From the NCBI GenBank assembly GCA_964057225.1, contig OZ059894.1, forward strand, positions 18,692,476 through 18,756,475: DNA of 64,000 nucleotides, written 5' to 3'. Below the pieces are notes generated by a model that made no database searches, had not been told where the DNA came from, and worked only from the letters and a program-made list of their open reading frames with translations. The DNA comes from Auanema rhodensis. Lineage: Eukaryota; Nematoda; Chromadorea; Rhabditida; Rhabditidae. The translations under genes were made by a program, and so were the position numbers. Below are positions 43,082 to 51,700 of this stretch, one piece after another. The stretch's first letter is position 1; each line of letters starts with the position of its first letter.

Positions 43082-43087
43082 TTTATT
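43082..43087 (-). promoter_or_regulatory. Candidate polyadenylation signal overlapping the Merlin copy 1 stop codon
   Basis: AATAAA on the minus strand. Two of its bases are the last two positions read in the TAA stop (43086-43088). Motif match only; the site is AT-rich, so chance is possible. Confidence 0.45.
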
Positions 43088-44013
43088 ATTCACGGTTATT
43101 AATATCATTCATAAAATCATTAATATCACATAACATATTTTCAAAAAGGTCTGAATTTATGTGTCTACGGCGCCACATAAATTCACACAAATAACCATCT
43201 AACATGTGAGTCTGTACCCCCCATAAACGCTTAAATTTGGCTTTCGCAATGTTCCAAACTCCCTCTATAGTATTAGTATGAGCTGCGGTTTCGGGGTCAA
43301 CAAAATTATATGTATGGTTAACCGTCAGATGGGTGTATTGCTTGTTTAAAGATTCTAACCCCCCATAAGCGCGCCAGCAGTCTGATATTATAGTACTTCC
43401 AGGATTTATTGAGAACTCAATACATTCCTGGAGAGTAGCTCTACTTCTATCAGGCACTGCATACAAAAAACATTCCTTTGTCTCACGACATATCCCCCCA
43501 AACACCCATTGCTCTGGCTTAACCCTACCAACATTATATTTACGCTTAGATACAAGGGTCTCATCTATCTCTACAGTCATATTAGGGCCCCCTATTTTAA
43601 CTGGATTTTTTAAAAGGGAGTGGGCACAGACCTCACGTAAAAAATTATTATAGTCTACTACAGTATGATTGGATCCTATTCCCAGCTCATCTTTGCAAAA
43701 TTGAACTGTAGTATACTCCTTTGTCCAACAGTAGATGAAGAGTATGAAGTTAGCATACGATAAGTGAGAACCTATTTAATTTTAATTATTTACATCTTAA
43801 ATGTGAAGCTATACCTTCTAAAAATGTTCTTTTTTTTAATTGCTGTTCTTTCCTACAGCTTTTTTTGGGGCATCTCCACCGTTCACGCTCTATTGAGAGC
43901 TTCATTTCAGATTGGCAGAGGCTACAGATCATAGCATCTGGTAACAACCCCTTTTTTTGCAAAAATCGAATTGCATTTTCTTTAGTTGCAACTTTATCTC
44001 TTAGAGCGAACAT
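43086..44013 (-). CDS. Merlin transposase, two exons, 294 aa (copy 1)
   Basis: DDE transposase of the Merlin superfamily, the eukaryotic relatives of IS1016/IS1595; it should bind the element ends and catalyse cut-and-paste transposition in the nucleus. Exon 1 is 44013-43815 and exon 2 is 43771-43086; a 43-nt intron separates them. Exon 1 encodes an N-terminal zinc-ribbon-like motif with Cys30, Cys33, Cys48 and Cys53 (C-x2-C-x14-C-x4-C). The join recreates Gly67 in the RTFLEG-SHLS motif typical of the family. A helical region with WTKEYT and GIGSNHTVVDYY follows. The catalytic domain has Asp136 (EIDET), Asp197 (SDCWRAY) and Glu236 (TIEGVW), with 38 residues between the last two, in line with Merlin. 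About 294 aa is a normal length. The start is the first ATG upstream of the zinc motif. Residue 20 is Lys here and Glu in copy 2. The splice model is inferred, not shown by transcripts. Confidence 0.9.
43772..43814 (-). other. Intron in Merlin transposase, copy 1 (43 nt)
   Basis: Minus strand, starting GTATAG and ending TTAAATAG. It contains in-frame stops from both sides (exon 1 frame stops at 43786, exon 2 frame at 43776). Removing it joins GAAG to GTTCTCAC and gives LE-G-SHLS, which fits the Merlin family. No other GT-AG pair that I tried restores the motif as neatly. Confidence 0.82.
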
Positions 44014-44100
44014 GCTGTCAGATTGACTTCGAGATATCGATTGTTTTTTATTTGATATTTATTATAATTTTTTTAATTTTTAAGCAACTGTGTGCTTTTC

Positions 44101-44151
44101 GGCAAAAGGGGCGGGGCTTAGGGCCGGGGGGGGAAAAACTGCACTTGAACC
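44101..44151 (-). repeat. Right terminal inverted repeat of Merlin copy 1
   Basis: 51 bp, partner of 42889-42939. The plus strand reads GGGG-C-GGGG-CTTA-GGG-CC-G8, a canonical four-tract G-quadruplex motif, then AAAAACTGCACTTGAACC. Confidence 0.9.
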
Positions 44152-44159
44152 TCCATGTA
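44152..44159. repeat. Right target-site duplication of Merlin copy 1
   Basis: TCCATGTA, identical to 42881-42888. Satellite sequence continues in register directly after it. Confidence 0.95.
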
Positions 44160-44325
44160 CACTCAACATTGCTTCCAAAAACATTTTGACAAAAATTTTT
44201 TCGAAAAATTTCAAAATAATTTAGCAAAAAGTAGATGTTTTTAGATTCCTTTTTTCAAGGCAAAGACGATGGACAATGTTATTCAACGAAAAAAATAATT
44301 CTTCAGGGTGAAAATCGAGGATATA
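44152..44325. repeat. Satellite remnant between Merlin copy 1 and the Tc1 element
   Basis: These 174 bp are the middle part of monomer 123. They start with the right-hand copy of the 8-bp Merlin target duplication TCCATGTA (44152-44159) and end with the left TA of the Tc1 target duplication. The sequence matches the ordinary monomer and carries the variant AAAAAATAATTC. A 76-codon open frame that starts here and runs into the Tc1 terminal repeat is a chance reading frame, not a gene. Confidence 0.97.
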
Positions 44326-44415
44326 CAGTCCTGTGCGATGAAGGTTGCACACCCACTAGAATCCCCCCGTATCTTTTGAATCAAACTACAGAAAATTCGA
44401 AAAAAAATATTTTGG
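44326..44415 (+). repeat. Left terminal inverted repeat of the Tc1-like element
   Basis: The outer 29 bp (44326-44354) match the right end perfectly. A second matching part, with TCAAACTACA, an A-run and TTCGAAAAAA, lies at 44381-44415. The part between them is diverged. The two blocks may be two transposase-binding sites, as in long-repeat Tc1 relatives; that is inference. Confidence 0.88.
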
Positions 44416-44470
44416 ATGTTAAAAACCACTACAGAATCAATAAAAAAATTTTAAAAATTAATTAAACAAG

Positions 44471-44476
44471 TTTATT
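44471..44476 (-). promoter_or_regulatory. Candidate polyadenylation signal overlapping the Tc1 transposase stop codon
   Basis: AATAAA on the minus strand shares bases with the TAA stop at 44475-44477, a compact arrangement also seen in both Merlin copies here. Motif match only. Confidence 0.45.
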
Positions 44477-45494
44477 AATATTTAGTTGGATATCCAAAAT
44501 TATCAATCACTGCTTGAAGTCTTCTGGGCATCGATTCCACGAGTTTCTTCAGCAGATCCGGTGATATCTCCCTCCAGAGTGTACGGAGGACTCTGAACTT
44601 CTCATCCTTATTAGAACATGGGTATTTTGAAGATTTTCGTCCAAGTTCTCTCCAAAGATGCTCGATGGGGTTGAGATCCGGAGACTGGCTGGGCCAATTT
44701 AGAACGTTCAGCCGGTTCTCTTCCATGAACTTCGTTGTCGATCGAGCCGTGTGCTTGGGATCGTTATCTTGCTGCAGGATAAATCGATTCCTCGTTCCGA
44801 ACTTGTTGATGGCGAACGGCATGAAGGCTTCTTGAAGAATGTGCTGGTAGTCTTCTGCACACATTCTGCCTTCTACGCGGAATAGTGGCCCAATTTCGGA
44901 GTAACAGAAACAACCCCAAACCATGACGTTTCCGCCACCATGCTTGACCGTAGGTCGCATGTATTTGGGGTTGTACCGCTGATTGGGTGGCCTTCTGACG
45001 AATCCAGGTCCGTCATTTCCAAATAAGCAAAATTTGCTTTCATCAGTGAAAATGACGGAAGACCAATCTTCAGTGGTCCAGTTCAGATGCTCTTGTGCAA
45101 ACTGAACACGCTTAAGCCTGTTGTTGACCGAAATCAACGGCTTTCGCACAGGAACACGGGCCCGTAAGTTTCTGGCTAACAGCCTTCTTCTTACATTGGA
45201 GGGATGAAGCATAATGTTAAACATACGTTGAAGATGTTGGCTCAACTGCATGGATGTGATGTCTGGATGCTTCTGGACCAGCCTAACCAACAGATTGTCT
45301 TGATTGGTCGTGGTTTTTCTTTCTCGTCCTCTCATATCCACTTTGTATGGTTTCTGGGCATCTTTCCATATTCTTTGAATGGTACTGGAAGGCATCGACA
45401 GCATTTCGCCTATTTTTCGAACGCTTAAGCCCTTCTCCTTCATATTGATTATGATGGATCTTACTTCAGGAGAAGTTTTCTTGCCTCTAGCCAT
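44475..45494 (-). CDS. Tc1/mariner-type DD34E transposase, 339 aa, intact
   Basis: DNA transposase that would bind the element's terminal repeats and cut and rejoin it at TA sites in the nucleus. The first helix-turn-helix covers about residues 1-50 (LSVRKIGEMLSMPSSTIQRI); the linker RGRER resembles the GRPR-like motif between the two DNA-binding subdomains of Tc1 proteins; a second helix-turn-helix region covers about 60-115. The catalytic domain has Asp151 (FTDESKF), Asp243 (QQDNDPKHTA) and Glu278 (PDLNPIEHLW), with 34 residues between the last two, hence DD34E. GGGNVMVWG (186-194) is another family motif. A length of 339 aa is full size. No stop or frameshift is present. The start is the ATG that gives the expected N-terminus. 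There are no neighbouring genes; the stop codon overlaps AATAAA. Confidence 0.97.
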   Translation of the reverse strand: MARGKKTSPEVRSIIINMKEKGLSVRKIGEMLSMPSSTIQRIWKDAQKPYKVDMRGRERKTTTNQDNLLVRLVQKHPDITSMQLSQHLQRMFNIMLHPSNVRRRLLARNLRARVPVRKPLISVNNRLKRVQFAQEHLNWTTEDWSSVIFTDESKFCLFGNDGPGFVRRPPNQRYNPKYMRPTVKHGGGNVMVWGCFCYSEIGPLFRVEGRMCAEDYQHILQEAFMPFAINKFGTRNRFILQQDNDPKHTARSTTKFMEENRLNVLNWPSQSPDLNPIEHLWRELGRKSSKYPCSNKDEKFRVLRTLWREISPDLLKKLVESMPRRLQAVIDNFGYPTKY

Positions 45495-45643
45495 CTTAAA
45501 TTTATAAATTTTAGTTTTTTATTATGCAAAACAAGCAAAAATATGAATATTTTAAATATTAAACTTAAATTATTTTTAAAAAATTCAGTTTACATCATTT
45601 TAACTTCAATTTTAATCGATATGTTGATACTTCAGCCTGAAAC

Positions 45644-45736
45644 CCAAATTAATTTTTTCGAATTTTTTTTTGTAGTTTGAGGTGGTTTTCTGGGGCCTCT
45701 AACATCGGGGTGTGCAACCTTCATCGCACAGGACTG
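45644..45736 (-). repeat. Right terminal inverted repeat of the Tc1-like element
   Basis: Partner of 44326-44415. The outer 29 bp (45708-45736) are a perfect inverted copy. The inner part (45644-45680) matches the left inner block with a longer A/T run. Confidence 0.88.
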
Positions 45737-48700
45737 TATATGTGTGAACTTATATCAGTTGATATCTCGGTGCATTTTTAAGCTAGCGCAAATCTGATAA
45801 CACAGATCGACGCAGCTTAAAAATCCGCATCGAATGCACTATACTACATTGAGAAACGCTTAATACAAAAATTAGTTATGATCGTTTGAAAAATGATGCA
45901 TTAGTGTATGTTGAGTTTCCATGTACACTCAACATTGCTTCCAAAAACATTTTGACAAAAATTTTTTCAAAAAATTTCAAAATAATTTAGCAAAAAGTAG
46001 ATGTTTTTAGATTCCTTTTTTCAAGGCAAAGACGATGGACAATGTTATTCAACGAAAAAATTAATTCTTCAGGGTGAAAATCGAGGATATAAGTGTGAAC
46101 TTATATCAGTTGATATCTCGGTGCATTTTTAAGCTAGCGCAAATCTGATAACACAGATCGACGCAGCTTAAAAATCCGCATCGAATGCACTATACTACAT
46201 TGAGAAACGCTTAATACAAAAATTAGTTATGATCGTTTGAAAAATGATGCATTAGTGTATGTTGAGTTTCCATGTACACTCAACATTGCTTCCAAAAACA
46301 TTTTGACAAAAATTTTTTCGAAAAATTTCAAAATAATTTAGCAAAAAGTAGATGTTTTTAGATTCCTTTTTTTCAAGGCAAAGACGATGGACAATGTTAT
46401 TCAACGAAAAAAATAATTCTTCAGGGTGAAAATGGAGGATATAAGTGTGAACTTATATCAGTTGATATCTCGGTGCATTTTTAAGCTAGCGCAAATCTGA
46501 TAACACAGATCGACGCAGCTTAAAAATCCGCATCGAATGCACTATACTACATTGAGAAACGCTTAATACAAAAATTAGTTATGATCGTTTGAAAAATGAT
46601 GCATTAGTGTATGTTGACTTTCCATGTACACTCAACATTGCTTCCAAAAACATTTTGACAAAAATTTTTTCAAAAAATTTCAAAATAATTTAGCAAAAAG
46701 TAGATGTTTTTAGATTCCTTTTTTCAAGGCAAAGACGATGGACAATGTTATTCAACGAAAAAATTAATTCTTCAGTTTGAAAATCGAGGATATAAGTGTG
46801 AACTTATATCAGTTGATATCTCGGTGCATTTTTAAGCTAGCGCAAATCTGATAACACAGATCGACGCAGCTTAAAAATCCGCATCGAATGCACTATACTA
46901 CATTGAGAAACGCTTAATACAAAAATTAGTTATGATCGTTTGAAAAATGATGCATTAGTGTATGTTGAGTTTCCATGTACACTCAACATTGCTTCCAAAA
47001 ACATTTTGACAAAAATTTTTTCGAAAAATTTCAAAATAATTTAGCAAAAAGTAGATGTTTTTAGATTCCTTTTTTCAAGGCAAAGACGATGGACAATGTT
47101 ATTCAACGAAAAAAATAATTCTTCAGGGTGAAAATCGAGGATATAAGTGTGAACTTATATCAGTTGATATCTCGGTGCATTTTTAAGCTAGCGCAAATCT
47201 GATAACACAGATCGACGCAGCTTAAAAATCCGCATCGAATGCACTATACTACATTGAGAAACGCTTAATACAAAAATTAGTTATGATCGTTTGAAAAATG
47301 ATGCATTAGTGTATGTTGAGTTTCCATGTACACTCAACATTGCTTCCAAAAACATTTTGACAAAAACTTTTTCGAAAAATTTCAAAATAATTTAGCAAAA
47401 AGTAGATGTTTTTAGATTCCTTTTTTCAAGGCAAAGACGATGGACAATGTTATTCAACGAAAAAATTAATTCTTCAGGGTGAAAATCGAGGATATAAGTG
47501 TGAACTTATATCAGTTGATATCTCGGTGCATTTTTAAGCTAGCGCAAATCTGATATCACAGATCGACGCAGCTTAAAAATCCGCATCGAATGCACTATAC
47601 TACATTGAGAAACGCTTAATACAAAAATTAGTTATGATCGTTTGAAAAATGATGCATTAGTGTATGTTGAGTTTCCATGTACACTCAACATTGCTTCCAA
47701 AAACATTTTGACAAAAATTTTTTCGAAAAATTTCAAAATAATTTAGCAAAAAGTAGATGTTTTTAGATTCCTTTTTTCAAGGCAAAGACGATGGACAATG
47801 TTATTCAACGAAAAATTTAATTCTTCAGGGTGAAAATTGAGGATATAAGTGTGAACTTATATCAGTTGATATCTCGGTGCATTTTTAAGCTAGCGCAAAT
47901 CTGTTAACACAGATCAACGCAGCTTAAAAATCCGCATCGAATGCACTATACTACATTGAGAAACGCTTAATACAAAAATTAGTTATGATCGTTTGAAAAA
48001 TGATGCATTAGTGTATGTTGAGTTTCCATGTACACTCAACATTGCTTCCAAAAACGTTTTGACAAAAATTTTTTCGAAAAATTTCAAAATAATTTAGCAA
48101 AAAGTAGATGTTTTTAGATTCCTTTTTTCAAGGCAAAGACGATGGACAATGTTATTCAACGAAAAAAATAATTCTTCAGGGTGAAAATCGAGGATATAAG
48201 TGTGAACTTATATCAGTTGATATCTCGGTGCATTTTTAAGCTAGCGCAAATCTGATAACACAGATCGACGCAGCTTAAAAATCCGCATCGAATGCACTAT
48301 ACTACATTGAGAAACGCTTAATACAAAAATTAGTTATGATCGTTTGAAAAATGATGCATTAGTGTATGTTGAGTTTCCATGTACACTCAACATTGCTTCC
48401 AAAAACATTTTGACAAAAATTTTTTCGAAAAATTTCAAAATAATTTAGCAAAAAGTAGATGTTTTTAGATTCCTTTTTTCAAGGCAAAGACGATGGACAA
48501 TGTTATTCAACGAAAAAAATAATTCTTCAGGGTGAAAATCGAGGATATAAGTGTGAACTTATATCAGTTGATATCTCGGTGCATTTTTAAGCTAGCGCAA
48601 ATCTGATAACACAGATCGACGCAGCTTAAAAATCCGCATCGAATGCACTATACTACATTGAGAAACGCTTAATACAAAAATTAGTTATGATCGTTTGAAA

Positions 48701-51700
48701 AATGATGCATTAGTGTATGTTGAGTTTCCATGTACACTGAACATTGCTTCCAAAAACATTTTGACAAAAATTTTTTCAAAAAATTTCAAAATAATTTAGC
48801 AAAAAGTAGATGTTTTTAGATTCCTTTTTTCAAGGCAAAGACGATGGACAATGTTATTCAACGAAAAAATTAATTCTTCAGGGTGAAAATCGAGGATATA
48901 AGTGTGAACTTATATCAGTTGATATCTCGGTGCATTTTTAAGCTAGCGCAAATCTGATAACACAGATCGACGCAGCTTAAAAATCCGCATCGAATGCACT
49001 ATACTACATTGAGAAACGCTTAATACAAAAATTAGTTATGATCGTTTGAAAAATGATGCATTAGTGTATGTTGAGTTTCCATGTACACTGAACATTGCTT
49101 CCAAAAACATTTTGACAAAAATTTTTTCAAAAAATTTCAAAATAATTTAGCAAAAAGTAGATGTTTTTAGATTCCTTTTTTCAAGGCAAAGACGATGGAC
49201 AATGTTATTCAACGAAAAAATTAATTCTTCAGGGTGAAAATCGAGGATATAAGTGTGAACTTATATCAGTTGATATCTCGGTGCATTTTTAAGCTAGCGC
49301 AAATCTGATAACACAGATCGACGCAGCTTAAAAATCCGCATCGAATGCACTATACTACATTGAGAAACGCTTAATACAAAAATTAGTTATGATCGTTTGA
49401 AAAATGATGCATTAGTGTATGTTGAGTTTCCATGTACACTCAACATTGCTTCCAAAAACATTTTGACAAAAATTTTTTCGAAAAATTTCAAAATAATTTA
49501 GCAAAAAGTAGATGTTTTTAGATTCCTTTTTTCAAGGCAAAGACGATGGACAATGTTATTCAACGAAAAAAATAATTCTTCAGGGTGAAAATCGAGGATA
49601 TAAGTGTGAACTTATATCAGTTGATATCTCGGTGCATTTTTAAGCTAGCGCAAATCTGATAACACAGATCGACGCAGCTTAAAAATCCGCATCGAATGCA
49701 CTATACTACATTGAGAAACGCTTAATACAAAAATTAGTTATGATCGTTTGAAAAATGATGCATTAGTGTATGTTGAGTTTCCATGTACACTCAACATTGC
49801 TTCCAAAAACATTTTGACAAAAATTTTTTCAAAAAATTTCAAAATAATTTAGCAAAAAGTAGATGTTTTTAGATTCCTTTTTTCAAGGCAAAGACGATGG
49901 ACAATGTTATTCAACGAAAAAAATAATTCTTCAGGGTGAAAATCGAGGATATATATGTGTGAACTTATATCAGTTGATATCTCGGTGCATTTTTAAGCTA
50001 GCGCAAATCTGATAACACAGATCGACGCAGCTTAAAAATCCGCATCGAATGCACTATACTACATTGAGAAACGCTTAATACAAAAATTAGTTATGATCGT
50101 TTGAAAAATGATGCATTAGTGTATGTTGAGTTTCCATGTACACTGAACATTGCTTCCAAAAACATTTTGACAAAAATTTTTTCAAAAAATTTCAAAATAA
50201 TTTAGCAAAAAGTAGATGTTTTTAGATTCCTTTTTTCAAGGCAAAGACGATGGACAATGTTATTCAACGAAAAAATTAATTCTTCAGGGTGAAAATCGAG
50301 GATATAAGTGTGAACTTATATCAGTTGATATCTCGGTGCATTTTTAAGCTAGCGCAAATCTGATAACACAGATCGACGCAGCTTAAAAATCCGCATCGAA
50401 TGCACTATACTACATTGAGAAACGCTTAATACAAAAATTAGTTATGATCGTTTGAAAAATGATGCATTAGTGTATGTTGAGTTTCCATGTACACTCAACA
50501 TTGCTTCCAAAAACATTTTGACAAAAATTTTTTCGAAAAATTTCAAAATAATTTAGCAAAAAGTAGATGTTTTTAGATTCCTTTTTTCAAGGCAAAGACG
50601 ATGGACAATGTTATTCAACGAAAAAAATAATTCTTCAGGGTGAAAATCGAGGATATAAGTGTGAACTTATATCAGTTGATATCTCGGTGCATTTTTAAGC
50701 TAGCGCAAATCTGATAACACAGATCGACGCAGCTTAAAAATCCGCATCGAATGCACTATACTACATTGAGAAACGCTTAATACAAAAATTAGTTATGATC
50801 GTTTGAAAAATGATGCATTAGTGTATGTTGAGTTTCCATGTACACTCAACATTGCTTCCAAAAACATTTTGACAAAAATTTTTTCGAAAAATTTCAAAAT
50901 AATTTAGCAAAAAGTAGATGTTTTTAGATTCCTTTTTTCAAGGCAAAGACGATGGACAATGTTATTCAACGAAAAAATTAATTCTTCAGGGTGAAAATCG
51001 AGGATATAAGTGTGAACTTATATCAGTTGATATCTCGGTGCATTTTTAAGCTAGCGCAAATCTGATAACACAGATCGACGCAGCTTAAAAATCCGCATCG
51101 AATGCACTATACTACATTGAGAAACGCTTAATACAAAAATTAGTTATGATCGTTTGAAAAATGATGCATTAGTGTATGTTGAGTTTCCATGTACACTCAA
51201 CATTGCTTCCAAAAACATTTTGACAAAAATTTTTTCGAAAAATTTCAAAATAATTTAGCAAAAAGTAGATGTTTTTAGATTCCTTTTTTCAAGGCAAAGA
51301 CGATGGACAATGTTATTCAACGAAAAAAATAATTCTTCAGGGTGAAAATCGAGGATATAAGTGTGAACTTATATCAGTTGATATCTCGGTGCATTTTTAA
51401 GCTAGCGCAAATCTGATAACACAGATCGACGCAGCTTAAAAATCCGCATCGAATGCACTATACTACATTGAGAAACGCTTAATACAAAAATTAGTTATGA
51501 TCGTTTGAAAAATGATGCATTAGTGTATGTTGAGTTTCCATGTACACTCAACATTGCTTCCAAAAACATTTTGACAAAAATTTTTTCGAAAAATTTCAAA
51601 ATAATTTAGCAAAAAGTAGATGTTTTTAGATTCCTTTTTTCAAGGCAAAGACGATGGACAATGTTATTCAACGAAAAAATTAATTCTTCAGGGTGAAAAT

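Larger units (their letters stand above)
42889..44151 (-). mobile_element. Merlin DNA transposon, copy 1 (1263 bp)
   Basis: A complete element flanked by 8-bp direct repeats, with 51-bp imperfect terminal inverted repeats and one spliced transposase gene on the minus strand. The left end starts GGCTCTAGTGCAG; the right end, read inwards on the other strand, starts GGTTCAAGTGCAG. Both ends then run T5, a C tract, and a shared CCTAAGCCCCGCCCC block. Non-coding parts are 42940-43085, which contains a G6-TTT-G6-TTTA-C6 stretch at 43005-43029 able to form a hairpin, and 44014-44100, which is very AT-rich and may hold the promoter. Compared with copy 2 I see a few substitutions (42908 T versus A; 43955 region T versus C) and different homopolymer lengths (C10 versus C9 left, G8 versus G12 right). 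With an open transposase frame and both ends present it could be autonomous, but activity is not shown. Confidence 0.93.
44326..45736 (-). mobile_element. Tc1/mariner (IS630 superfamily) transposon, complete, 1411 bp
   Basis: A complete element inserted at a TA, which is duplicated at 44324-44325 and 45737-45738. Both ends start CAGTCCTGTGCGATG and are identical for 29 bp; weaker inverted similarity runs to about 90 bp. One intact transposase gene lies on the minus strand. Removing the element and one TA gives GGATATATATGTGTG, exactly the allele in six other monomers of the window. It lies 174 bp right of Merlin copy 1, in the same satellite monomer. Perfect outer repeats and an unbroken gene suggest a young insertion. 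The non-coding leader (45495-45736) is AT-rich; I did not identify a promoter. Confidence 0.96.

Noticed and set aside
43786-44013. A separate 75-aa zinc-finger gene
   Set aside because: It is exon 1 of the Merlin transposase; the last codons and stop lie in the 43-nt intron.
44101-44125. Telomere-like TTAGG/TTAGGG repeat in the Merlin end
   Set aside because: Only a single TTAGGG unit, inside the G-rich terminal repeat; no tandem telomeric units anywhere in the window.
42889-44151. Bacterial IS1595/IS1016 insertion sequence (contamination)
   Set aside because: The catalytic domain is related, but the gene needs a spliceosomal-type intron, has AATAAA at the stop, and is embedded in register in a eukaryotic satellite.
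43986-44189. Plus-strand ORF of 67 codons (and its counterpart 57910-58116)
   Set aside because: Antisense to the Merlin 5' end and terminal repeat, running into satellite; low-complexity product created by AT-rich and G-rich DNA.
44235-44465. Plus-strand ORF of 76 codons
   Set aside because: It starts in satellite and runs through the Tc1 terminal repeat; no family motif, and it exists only because of the insertion junction.
45204-45428. Plus-strand ORF of 74 codons
   Set aside because: Antisense shadow of the intact Tc1 transposase N-terminal region.
44326-45736. Tc1 element nested inside Merlin
   Set aside because: The Merlin element ends at 44151 with its target duplication; the Tc1 element lies 174 bp beyond it in satellite sequence.
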